64,000 bases of DNA, taken from contig NZ_OY764015.1 of the NCBI RefSeq assembly GCF_963667775.1, positions 2,841,001 through 2,905,000 on the forward strand, in the 5' to 3' direction. The notes below the pieces were generated by a model. That model searched no databases and was not told the DNA's origin. It saw only the letters and a list, made by a program, of their open reading frames with translations. The first letter of the stretch is position 1. Each line of letters starts with the position of its first letter. A program made the translations under genes and the position numbers. This document shows, piece by piece, positions 21,034 through 29,263 of this stretch. This DNA comes from an uncultured Trichococcus sp. (GTDB lineage: Bacteria > Bacillota > Bacilli > Lactobacillales > Aerococcaceae).

Positions 21034-22290
21034 ATGACTAAACCTATTGAAGAAGCATACGCTTTAGCAAAACAGAAATACGCCGCCATCGGTGTGGATA
21101 CCGATGCAGTACTTGAAAAATTGAGCCAAATCAAGGTTTCCTTGCAATGCTGGCAAGGGGACGATGTATTGGGGTTCATGTTCCCTGATCAAGCCTTGAC
21201 CGGCGGGATTTCCGTCAGCGGCAACTACCCAGGCAAAGCAACGACGCCAGCGCAACTGCGTGCTGACTTGGACAAAGCCTTGAGCCTGATCCCCGGTAAT
21301 CATAAAGTGAATCTGCATGCCATCTACGTGGATACGGACGAAAAAATCGACTTGGATCAGATCGAACCGAAGCACTACGAAAAATGGGTGCAATGGGCAA
21401 AAGAAAAAGGCCTGGGACTGGATTTCAACCCTACTTGCTTCTCCCATCCAAAATCGACAGACGGCACATTGTCCAGCAATGACCCTGAAACACAAGCGTT
21501 CTGGATCGAACACGTGAAACGCAGCCGCAAAGTGGCCGCTTACTTCGGCGAAGAACTGAACCAAACTTGCGTGAACAACATCTGGATCCCGGATGGCTAC
21601 AAAGACAATCCAATCGACAAAATGTCGCCGCGTGTACGCCTGCGTGATGCTTTGGATCAATGTTTGGAAGAAAAATTCGATGATGCGCACATGCTGGATG
21701 CAGTCGAAGGCAAACTCTTCGGCATCGGTGCAGAAAGCTTCACGACCGGTTCCAATGATTTCTACCTGTCCTACGCTTTGACAAGGGACATCCTATGGAC
21801 AATCGATGCCGGACATTTCCACCCAACCGAGGATGTATCCGATAAATTCACGGCCTTCCTGCCGTTCGGTAAAGGCTTGATGCTGCACGTGAGCCGTCCG
21901 ATCCGTTGGGATTCCGATCACGTGGTCATCTTGGATGAAGCGACTACCCGCATCGGCGAAACATTGGTGCGCAACGACTTGTTGGACAAAACTTTCATCG
22001 GCATGGACTTCTTCGATGCAACGATCAACCGTGTCGCAGCCATGGTCATCGGCGCACGCAGCACATTGAAATCCTTGCTGTTGGGCATGTTGAGCCCAAT
22101 CGATACATTGAAGGCTGCCGAAAGCACTGGCGACTTCACAACCCGTTTGGCTGTCACGGAAGAAATGAAATCTTATCCATTCGGCGCTGTCTGGGAATTC
22201 TATTGCCAACAACAAAATGTACCAGCTGGTACGGAATGGCTGACTGAAGTAAAAGACTACGAACAAAAAATTCTGACGGAACGCAAATAA
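21034..22290 (+). CDS. rhaA: L-rhamnose isomerase
   Basis: A 418-residue cytosolic metal-dependent isomerase interconverting L-rhamnose and L-rhamnulose. It shows the strongly conserved SLQCWQGDDVLGF block near residue 30, the metal-site region DFNPTCFSHP, and TIDAGHFHPTEDVSDK. The length matches the family. The ATG at 21034 follows TTGGAG by 9-10 nt; the earlier in-frame start at 21019 would overlap the rhaB end without its own site. rhaD follows 16 bp later. No rhaM mutarotase gene is seen in the operon. Confidence 0.95.
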   Translation: MTKPIEEAYALAKQKYAAIGVDTDAVLEKLSQIKVSLQCWQGDDVLGFMFPDQALTGGISVSGNYPGKATTPAQLRADLDKALSLIPGNHKVNLHAIYVDTDEKIDLDQIEPKHYEKWVQWAKEKGLGLDFNPTCFSHPKSTDGTLSSNDPETQAFWIEHVKRSRKVAAYFGEELNQTCVNNIWIPDGYKDNPIDKMSPRVRLRDALDQCLEEKFDDAHMLDAVEGKLFGIGAESFTTGSNDFYLSYALTRDILWTIDAGHFHPTEDVSDKFTAFLPFGKGLMLHVSRPIRWDSDHVVILDEATTRIGETLVRNDLLDKTFIGMDFFDATINRVAAMVIGARSTLKSLLLGMLSPIDTLKAAESTGDFTTRLAVTEEMKSYPFGAVWEFYCQQQNVPAGTEWLTEVKDYEQKILTERK

Positions 22291-22306
22291 GGGGGAAATC
22301 ATAAAA

Positions 22307-23125
22307 ATGAAAAACATTTTAGAAGCACCATTCATCAAAGAAGTCATGCTGTTGACGGACGTCATGTACAAATTCGGCTGGCACGAAAGAAACAGCGGCA
22401 ACTTGTCCTACTTGCTGAAAGAAGAGGAACTGACGGAATATCTGGACCTGAACGAAGTGAAACGCAACATTCCGATCGCTTTCGACGGCAAAGCATTGGC
22501 CGGGAAATATTTCCTGGTCACAGGGACAGGGAAATTCTTCAAGAATGTCATCCATGACCCGGCTGATGTCTTGGGCATCCTGAAAGTGACTGCGGAAGGC
22601 AACAGCGTAGATCTGTTATGGGGATACGAAAATGGAGCGGCTCCTACAAGCGAATTGCCTGCTCATTTGATGTCGCACATTGCGCGCTTGTCGGTCGATC
22701 CGGAAAACCGTGTCGTTTATCACTGCCATGCCACCAACCTGTTGGCGATGTCCTTCTCTTGCGAGTTGGATGAAAGAAGCTTCACACGCATCCTTTGGAA
22801 AATGTGCACCGAGTCATTGGTCGTGTTCCCTGAAGGCGTGGGCATCCTGCCTTGGTTGATGCCTGGAACGAACGAAATCGGCGAAGCGACTGCTGAGAAG
22901 ATGAAGGAATACCGTCTGATCGTATGGCCGCACCACGGTTTGTACGCAGCCGGAAAAGACTTGGAAGAGTGCTTCGGTTTGGTCGAAACGGCTGAAAAAT
23001 CAGCGACTGTCTACACACTAGTGCAATCACAAGGCGGCATCAGACAGGAAATCACTGATGAGCAATTAAGCAATCTGGGCAAACGTTTCTCTGTAACCCC
23101 AAGAGCGGGCTACTTGAATATCTAA
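22307..23125 (+). CDS. rhaD: Rhamnulose-1-phosphate aldolase
   Basis: A 272-residue cytosolic class II aldolase splitting L-rhamnulose 1-phosphate into dihydroxyacetone phosphate and L-lactaldehyde. The zinc-binding His pair lies in VYHCHATNLLAMS and a third His in IVWPHHGLYAAG. The N-terminal GWHERNSGNLSYLL segment is typical of the rhaD branch. It has an AGGGGGA site. It sits between the isomerase and the lactaldehyde reductase, completing the pathway in order. Confidence 0.93.
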   Translation: MKNILEAPFIKEVMLLTDVMYKFGWHERNSGNLSYLLKEEELTEYLDLNEVKRNIPIAFDGKALAGKYFLVTGTGKFFKNVIHDPADVLGILKVTAEGNSVDLLWGYENGAAPTSELPAHLMSHIARLSVDPENRVVYHCHATNLLAMSFSCELDERSFTRILWKMCTESLVVFPEGVGILPWLMPGTNEIGEATAEKMKEYRLIVWPHHGLYAAGKDLEECFGLVETAEKSATVYTLVQSQGGIRQEITDEQLSNLGKRFSVTPRAGYLNI

Positions 23126-23150
23126 TTTTATCAAAAGGGGATAATGGAAA

Positions 23151-24308
23151 ATGGCAACTTTTTATGTACCAGCAATAAACCTTATCGGAAAAGGCTGCAT
23201 CAAGGAATTGGGCAGCAATGTGAAGGATCTTGGCTACAAGAAAGCTTTGTTCGTAACGGATAACTTCTTGGCCAAAAGCGAAATGATCGACGTTGTCCTG
23301 GCAGAGTTGGACAATGCGGCAATCGACTATGTGATCTATGCGGATGTCGATCCGAATCCGACCTGCAAAAACGTCAACGAAGGCGTGGCGATGGCACAAG
23401 CAGAAAACTGCGACTTCATCATTTCCTTCGGCGGCGGCTCTCCGCAGGATGCAGCGAGCGCCATCAGCATCATCCTGACGAACGGCGGCAAACCGCAGGA
23501 TTACGAAGGCTTGCACAAATCCGCTAAAGCCGGCTTGCCGGTTGTGGCGATCAACACGACTGCCGGAACATCCGCTGAAATCACGATCAACTATGTCATC
23601 ACTGATGAAGATCGCAAAGTGAAGATGGTTATGGTCGACAAAAACAGCTTGGCGAAGATTTCCGTGAACGATCCCGAATTGATGCTGACGATGCCGAAAT
23701 CACTGACAGCCGCAACTGGGATGGACGCGTTGACCCATGCGATCGAATCGATGGTGACACCGGGCGCATACGCTGTTACGGAAGTATTGGCAGCCGGAGC
23801 GATCGAATTGATCCGCGAATACTTGCCGAAAGCTGTCGAAAACGGCACTGATCTCGATGCGCGCGACAAAATGGTCAATGCCATTTTCTTGGGCGGAATG
23901 GCCTTCAACAATGCCGGCCTTGGCTATGTGCATTCGATGGCTCACCAATTGGGTGCCGTCTACCACTTGCCGCACGGCGTCTGCTGCGCGATGCTGTTGC
24001 CGATCGTGGAAGCCGAAAATGCCAAATTCGCGCCTGAACGTTTCCGCAAAGTAGCGAAAGCTTTAGGCTTGGCGGTGACAGCTGATGTATCCGATCAAGC
24101 CTGCGCGGATTACACGGTCGAAGAAATCAAACGTTTGTCCAAAGTCGTTGGCATTCCAACCTCATTGAATGAGTTGGGCATCAAGGAAGAGGAATTCGAT
24201 TACGATTACCTGTCCAAAAATGCCATGATCGATGCCTGCGCACCAGGAAACCCATTCACGCCGACATTGGAAGAAACGATTGCAATGTACAAAAAATTGT
24301 TCCAATAA
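23151..24308 (+). CDS. fucO: Lactaldehyde reductase (iron-dependent 1,2-propanediol oxidoreductase)
   Basis: A 385-residue group III iron-dependent alcohol dehydrogenase. It reduces L-lactaldehyde to 1,2-propanediol with NADH, regenerating NAD during fermentative rhamnose breakdown. The NAD-binding SFGGGSPQDAAS motif lies near residue 97. Iron ligands are visible in GLGYVHSMAHQLGAVYHLPHG (about 258-278). It is the last rha gene and is followed by a strong terminator at 24385-24420. Confidence 0.9.
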   Translation: MATFYVPAINLIGKGCIKELGSNVKDLGYKKALFVTDNFLAKSEMIDVVLAELDNAAIDYVIYADVDPNPTCKNVNEGVAMAQAENCDFIISFGGGSPQDAASAISIILTNGGKPQDYEGLHKSAKAGLPVVAINTTAGTSAEITINYVITDEDRKVKMVMVDKNSLAKISVNDPELMLTMPKSLTAATGMDALTHAIESMVTPGAYAVTEVLAAGAIELIREYLPKAVENGTDLDARDKMVNAIFLGGMAFNNAGLGYVHSMAHQLGAVYHLPHGVCCAMLLPIVEAENAKFAPERFRKVAKALGLAVTADVSDQACADYTVEEIKRLSKVVGIPTSLNELGIKEEEFDYDYLSKNAMIDACAPGNPFTPTLEETIAMYKKLFQ

Positions 24309-24384
24309 TCAAAACCTGATTCAAAAAACTTTTTCAAAAAAATCAGATAATCCGAATTTGTCCAAAACAAGATTGTCGACAAGA

Positions 24385-24420
24385 GAAGAGCCGCCTCGAT
24401 TTTTGAGGTGGCTCTTCTTT
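24385..24420 (+). terminator. Terminator of the rha operon
   Basis: GAAGAGCCGCCTC (24385-24397) pairs with GAGGTGGCTCTTC (24405-24417) with one G-T pair, followed by TTT. Confidence 0.9.
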
Positions 24421-24485
24421 ATTGGTTTGCCAAAAGCCGGCTATAGAACTGAGTGTCGGCTGTTGAGGATGCCATGAAGGTCGTA

Positions 24486-24918
24486 CAGCCGACAAAATAG
24501 CGGACTCTCGGCTGTTTGCGACGTGGAATGCTCGGAACAGCCGACAAAATAGCGGACTCTCGGCTGATTGCGACGTGGAATGCTCGGAACAGCCGACAAA
24601 ATAGCGGACTCTCGGCTGATTGCGACATGAAATGCTCGGAACAGCCGACAAAATAGCGGACTCTCGGCTGATTGCGACGTGGAATGCTCGGAATAGCCGA
24701 CAGAATAGCGGACTCTCGGCTGATTGCGACATGAAACGCTCGGAACAGCCGACAGAAGTCGAATCTCTCGGCTGATTGCGACGTGGAATGCTCGGAACAG
24801 CCGACAGAAGACTGATCTCTCGGCTGTCTGCGACGAGAAATGTTCGAAACACCCGACAGAAGTTTGATCTCTCGACAGTTCGCGATGTGAAGCACTCGTA
24901 ACAGCCGACAAAACCCGG
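24486..24918. repeat. Tandem hairpin array D: eight 52-bp units plus a partial ninth
   Basis: Unit starts (CAGCCGACA or close variants) are at 24486, 24538, 24590, 24642, 24694, 24746, 24798, 24850 and 24902, all exactly 52 bp apart. Each unit has a CAGCCGA arm, about 15 nt, a TCGGCTG arm, then a conserved spacer of about 23 nt. Identity is high in units 1-5 and decays toward the metE side. The three long minus-strand reading frames here are a by-product of the repeat. It fills most of the rha-metE gap. Confidence 0.95.
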
Positions 24919-24955
24919 TCCAACTCCAGTCAACTTGGATCAGGCCGCGCAATAT

Positions 24956-24972
24956 TATAGTGTAAAACTATA
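24956..24972. promoter_or_regulatory. Candidate methionine-regulator operator before metE
   Basis: TATAGTGTAAAACTATA is a 6-bp dyad (TATAGT/ACTATA) with a 5-nt spacer, about 155 bp before metE. It resembles the TATAGT-type sites assigned to LysR-type methionine regulators (MtaR/CmhR) in streptococci, from memory. The 150 bp between it and metE are AT-rich, with no S-box or T-box that I can recognise. Confidence 0.45.
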
Positions 24973-25126
24973 ACTCAGTATATTTATTAAGTGTTATCCT
25001 ATATCCGGATTCCGTGGCATACTGAAACCACCTTCTGATGAATGATGATCAGCAAACAGTACAACACTTAAAAGCATGATTGATAGTTTTGCAGCAGGAA
25101 CCAAAAAATGAAATGGAGGAATCAAA

Positions 25127-27403
25127 ATGAACAGTTCAGTAATCGGTTTTCCAAGGGTCGGTAAATTGCGCGAATTGAAGTTCGCATCCGAAAAATATTT
25201 CAAGCAGGAAATTTCAACAGAAGAGTTGGAGCAAGTCGCAACGGGTTTGCGGGAGATGCACTGGAATCTGCAGCAAGCAGCCGGCATCAGCCACATCCCT
25301 TCGAATGATTTTTCATATTACGACAACGTGCTGGATCTGACGGTCCTGTTGAACGCGTTGCCTGAAAACTACAGACAGCTCGGTTTGAGCGAGCGCGACA
25401 CTTATTTTGCGGCTGCGCGCGGATACCAGGGCGTAGCGGGCGACGTCAAAGCGTTGGCGATGAAGAAATGGTTCAACACCAATTATCATTACTTGGTTCC
25501 GGAACTGTTCGACGATACCGAAATTAAATTGGTGGGCGATAAGCCTTTTGCCGAGTACGAAGAAGCCAAAGAAATCGGCGTGCTGACGAAACCGGTCCTC
25601 ATCGGCGGATTCACTTTCCTGAAACTGGCCAAATACAAAGGCTCGAAAACAATAAATGATTTTGCCGACCAAGTGGCAGATGCCTATATCGCAATCCTCG
25701 ATAGGTTCAATGAACAAGGTGTAGCGTGGGTGCAGTTCGATGAACCGAGCTTGGTCACCGATCTGACGCAAGAAGATGTAGCGCTGTTCACGGCCCTCTA
25801 CGAAAAAGTCTTGGCGCATAAAGGCAACGTAAAAGTATTGCTGCAGACATACTTTGGGGATATCCGGGACAGTTACGAAGAAGTGATCGGGCTCGATTTC
25901 GACGGCATCGGCCTTGACTTCATCGAAGGCAAACAAACCGTGGAACTTTTGGAACGATATGGCTTTCCGGCTGAGAAAACGCTGTTCGCCGGCGTCCTGA
26001 ACGGAAAGAACATCTGGAAGAGCGACTACATAAAGGTCATCGAATTGGTCAATGGGTTGAAGAAATACAGCAACGACATCGTCATCAGCACTTCCTGCTC
26101 GCTGCTGCATGTTCCCTACACATTGGAAAATGAGACGAGTTTGCCGGCAAATGTATCCCGCTATTTCGCATTTGCGAAGGAGAAACTGCAGGAAATCAAG
26201 GAACTGACGGAACTAATCAGCACTTCCGGACATGAAGAGCAGGAAGCCTATCTTGCGAATCAACAAGTCTTTGCAGCGGATCGGGTGTATGAAGACAAGC
26301 ATGTGCAAGCATCCGTAGCGAGCTTGACGGAAAGAGATTTTGTCAGAAACGTTCCGAGAAAAAAACGGAGAGCGATCCAAAAAGAGAAACTGCAACTGGG
26401 TCTGTTGCCGACGACGACGATCGGTTCCTTCCCGCAAACAAGAGAAGTGAAGCAAAACCGCAGCAAATACCGTAAAGGCGACATCAACAGAGCCGAATAT
26501 GATGAAAACATCAAAGGCTTCATCAAAGAATGTATCGATTTGCAGGAGGAACTCGGGCTGGATGTGCTGGTCCACGGAGAATCCGAGCGCAACGACATGG
26601 TGGAATTCTTCGGCGAAAACTTGGCTGGGTACGTATTTACCGAAAAAGCTTGGGTACAGTCCTATGGAACAAGATGCGTCAAGCCGCCGATCATCTTCGG
26701 GGACATTCGACGCGAAAACCCGATCACCGTCTTCTATTCGGAATATGCGCAGAGTCTTTCCGACAAACCGGTCAAAGGGATGCTGACGGGTCCGGTGACG
26801 ATCTTGAATTGGTCGTTCCCGCGTGAGGACATTTCGCTGAAGGAAATGGCTTTCCAGATCGGTCTGGCGATCCGCGAAGAGGTTCAGGACTTAGAAGCGG
26901 CGGGCATCAAGATCATCCAAATCGATGAAGCGGCTCTGAAGGAGAAGTTACCGATCCGCAGAGAAGAATGGGCGAGCGAGTACCTTGATTGGGCGATTCC
27001 AGCATTCCGCCTTTGCCACAGCGGCGTGCGGCCGGAGACGCAGGTGCATACGCATATGTGCTACAGCGAATTCGAGGAAATCGTAAAGGATATCGACAAC
27101 ATGGACGCGGACGTCATTTCATTCGAAGCTTCCCGTTCCAAACTGACGATCATAGATGCCTTGAAGGCGAACCAATTCGAAACGGAAGTCGGACCGGGCG
27201 TATACGACATCCATTCACCGCGCGTGCCGAGTGTCGAAGAGATGGTGGCGGTATTGAAGAACGCACTGACGAAGATAGACGAGGAAAACCTCTGGATCAA
27301 TCCGGACTGCGGACTGAAAACCAGAGGCATCAAAGAAACGCGGGAAAGTCTGGCCAATCTGGTGGCGGCGGCGAAAATCATCAAAGACGCAGTTTTGGTC
27401 TAA
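25127..27403 (+). CDS. metE: Cobalamin-independent methionine synthase
   Basis: A 758-residue cytosolic enzyme transferring the methyl group of 5-methyltetrahydropteroyl-polyglutamate to homocysteine. It has the duplicated barrel layout, with a linker near 425-440. The zinc ligands are His643 and Cys645 (HTHMCYSEF), Glu667 (SFEASRS) and Cys728 (NPDCGLKTRG). The N-terminus SSVIGFPRVGKLRELKFA is typical. A GGAGG site precedes the ATG. metF follows after 18 bp, so the methyl donor and its user are made together. Confidence 0.96.
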   Translation: MNSSVIGFPRVGKLRELKFASEKYFKQEISTEELEQVATGLREMHWNLQQAAGISHIPSNDFSYYDNVLDLTVLLNALPENYRQLGLSERDTYFAAARGYQGVAGDVKALAMKKWFNTNYHYLVPELFDDTEIKLVGDKPFAEYEEAKEIGVLTKPVLIGGFTFLKLAKYKGSKTINDFADQVADAYIAILDRFNEQGVAWVQFDEPSLVTDLTQEDVALFTALYEKVLAHKGNVKVLLQTYFGDIRDSYEEVIGLDFDGIGLDFIEGKQTVELLERYGFPAEKTLFAGVLNGKNIWKSDYIKVIELVNGLKKYSNDIVISTSCSLLHVPYTLENETSLPANVSRYFAFAKEKLQEIKELTELISTSGHEEQEAYLANQQVFAADRVYEDKHVQASVASLTERDFVRNVPRKKRRAIQKEKLQLGLLPTTTIGSFPQTREVKQNRSKYRKGDINRAEYDENIKGFIKECIDLQEELGLDVLVHGESERNDMVEFFGENLAGYVFTEKAWVQSYGTRCVKPPIIFGDIRRENPITVFYSEYAQSLSDKPVKGMLTGPVTILNWSFPREDISLKEMAFQIGLAIREEVQDLEAAGIKIIQIDEAALKEKLPIRREEWASEYLDWAIPAFRLCHSGVRPETQVHTHMCYSEFEEIVKDIDNMDADVISFEASRSKLTIIDALKANQFETEVGPGVYDIHSPRVPSVEEMVAVLKNALTKIDEENLWINPDCGLKTRGIKETRESLANLVAAAKIIKDAVLV

Positions 27404-27421
27404 AAAAAGAGGTGAAGGCTG

Positions 27422-28282
27422 ATGAAAATAGAATCCAAATTCCAAAAGAAAAAACCGGTGCTTTCCTTCGAAATTTTTCCGCCGAAGCGCGATAAAGCGA
27501 TCCAGAACATCGATGAGACGCTTGCGATTCTGAGTGAACTGAATCCTGATTTCATCAGCGTCACTTTTGGTGCCGGTGGAAGCCACACGGACAATCAGAC
27601 TGTTGAATTGGCCAAACGCATCAAGCAACAATACGGGATCGATCCGCTGGTGCATCTGACTTGCTTGAATTCTTCGAAATTCGAAATCTGCGAATTGCTG
27701 GAGGAACTGAAAGAGGCCGAAATCGATAGCATTCTTGCCTTGCGCGGGGATAAAAATCCGGCCGTGGAAGAAAAGCAGGACTTCCGGTACGCCAGCGATC
27801 TGGTCAAATTCATCCGGCAGTACGGTGATTTTTCCATCAGTGGCGCCTGTTATCCGGAATGCCACACGGAATCGAAGAACAAAATCGAGGATATCGCCTA
27901 TCTGAAAGAGAAGGTGGACAGCGGGGTGCAGCATCTGATTTCCCAACTCTTTTTCGACAACAATGCCTTCTATTCCTTCCAGGAACACATCCAGATTGCA
28001 GGTATGCACGTTCCGGTCGAGGCGGGCATCATGCCGGTCATCAACAAGGCGCAGATCGAAAGGATGGTGACGCTCTGCGGGGCGTCCTTGCCGGAAAAGT
28101 TTTCCCGAGTGATGCACAAATACGAAGACAACAAAGAGGCACTTTTCGATGCCGACATGGCCTACGCGATCAATCAGATTGTCGATCTGCTGGCGCATGA
28201 CGTGGACGGCATCCATATCTACACGATGAACAATCCAATCGTCGCAAAAAGGATCTGCGACGGCATCAAAAATCTGATTTGA
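27422..28282 (+). CDS. metF: 5,10-methylenetetrahydrofolate reductase
   Basis: A 286-residue cytosolic flavoprotein reducing 5,10-methylenetetrahydrofolate to 5-methyltetrahydrofolate, the donor used by MetE. It shows the family N-terminus VLSFEIFPPKRD (residues about 13-24), SVTFGAGGS and the ILALRGDKNP block. Length matches the bacterial type. It is second in metE-metF with AGAGGTG upstream. No terminator hairpin stands out just after the stop; the hairpin array E begins soon after. Confidence 0.94.
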   Translation: MKIESKFQKKKPVLSFEIFPPKRDKAIQNIDETLAILSELNPDFISVTFGAGGSHTDNQTVELAKRIKQQYGIDPLVHLTCLNSSKFEICELLEELKEAEIDSILALRGDKNPAVEEKQDFRYASDLVKFIRQYGDFSISGACYPECHTESKNKIEDIAYLKEKVDSGVQHLISQLFFDNNAFYSFQEHIQIAGMHVPVEAGIMPVINKAQIERMVTLCGASLPEKFSRVMHKYEDNKEALFDADMAYAINQIVDLLAHDVDGIHIYTMNNPIVAKRICDGIKNLI

Positions 28283-28342
28283 ATGCGAATTCGTCGGGGC
28301 GTCGCTCATCGGAGTAGGGTGGTGGCATCATCATGTGCGCTC

Positions 28343-29177
28343 CTCCGGCGAGGAATCCGGCGGCCGGAGTACAGCGGTAATTTGTGCGCTCACCTTCGAC
28401 GAAGCCTTACTCGTCGGAGAAGGTGGTTTCCTCCGGTGAGCGTCCCTCTCAACGGAGTTGCGGTTCCCGGTAATAGTTGATCTCCTGCGAGCGAATGTTG
28501 GCCGGAGCTGAGTGCGCGATTGCAGGATGATCTCCGTCGAACGAGGGCTTGACGGAGGTGAGAGTTTTTGCGCACGCGTTAGCTCCGGCGAAGCCAACCC
28601 TAGCCGGAGAAGGTGGTTTCCTCCGGTGAGCGCCATTCTCAACGGAGTTGCGGTCCCCGTTAACAGCTGTTCTCCTGCGAGCGAATGTTTGCCGGAGCTG
28701 AGTGCGCGGACAGAGGCTGATCTCCGTCGAACGAGGGCTTGACGGAGGTGAGCGTTTTGCGCACGTGTCAGCTCCGGCGAAGCCAATCCTAGCCGGAGAA
28801 GGTGGTTTCCTCCGGTGAGTGCCCCTCTCAACGGAGTTGAGGTTCCCGGTAATAGCTGTTCTCCTGCGAGCGAATGTTTGCCGGAGCTGAGTGCGCGGAC
28901 GGAGGCTGATCTCCGTCGAACGAGGGCTTGACGGAGGTGAGCGTTTTGCGCACGTGTCAGCTCCGGCGAAGCCAATCCTAGCCGGAGAAGGTGCTTTCCT
29001 CCGGTGAGCGTCCCTCTCAACGGAGTTGCGGTTCCCGGTAATAGTTGATCTCCTGCGAGCGAATGTTGGCCGGAGCTGAGTGCGCGATTGCAGGATGATC
29101 TCCGTCGAACGAGGGCTCGACGGAGGTGAAAGTATTGCGCACGTGTCAGCTCCGGCGAAGCCTCCGTTCGCCGGAGG
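28343..29177. repeat. Long intergenic hairpin array E with 189-190-bp superunits
   Basis: CTCCgg-type left arms start at 28431, 28482, 28532, 28583 | 28621, 28672, 28722, 28772 | 28810, 28861, 28911, 28961 | 28999, 29050, 29100, 29150. Steps are 51, 50, 50-51, then 38, repeated four times, with degenerate units before 28431. Each left arm meets a CGGAG right arm 18-20 nt on; CTCCGTC..GACGGAG and CTCCGGC..GCCGGAG are the most exact. Superunits are nearly identical, which points to recent tandem duplication. It fills the gap between the convergent metF and helicase genes. Confidence 0.95.
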
Positions 29178-29220
29178 AGGCATTTCATCCCGCCGCATTC
29201 ATCAGATTTTTTCAGAAAAA

Positions 29221-29258
29221 AAGAGAGCTCCCGCCGGAATTCCGGCGGGAGCTCTCTT
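29221..29258. terminator. Bidirectional terminator downstream of the helicase gene
   Basis: A perfect 38-bp palindrome: AAGAGAGCTCCCGCCGG meets its inverse directly. The minus strand carries a six-T tail, so it ends the helicase transcript; the plus side is T-rich as well. Confidence 0.92.
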
Positions 29259-29263
29259 GTTTA

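Noticed and set aside
24486..24918. Array D as a CRISPR array
   Set aside because: The unit length looks similar, but the stretches between hairpins are as conserved as the hairpins, and there are no cas genes nearby.
24343..24952. Three long overlapping minus-strand reading frames of 160-196 codons
   Set aside because: They arise from the 52-bp tandem repeat, which lacks stops on that strand; no ribosome binding site or domain supports them.
24973..25126. Riboswitch (S-box, SMK or T-box) before metE
   Set aside because: The leader is short, and I see none of the conserved cores or an antiterminator pair; a protein operator fits better.
28331..29198. Minus-strand frames of 249 and 285 codons rich in Arg, Ser and Pro
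   Set aside because: They are translations of the 189-bp superunits of array E in two frames, with composition typical of non-coding GC-rich repeats.
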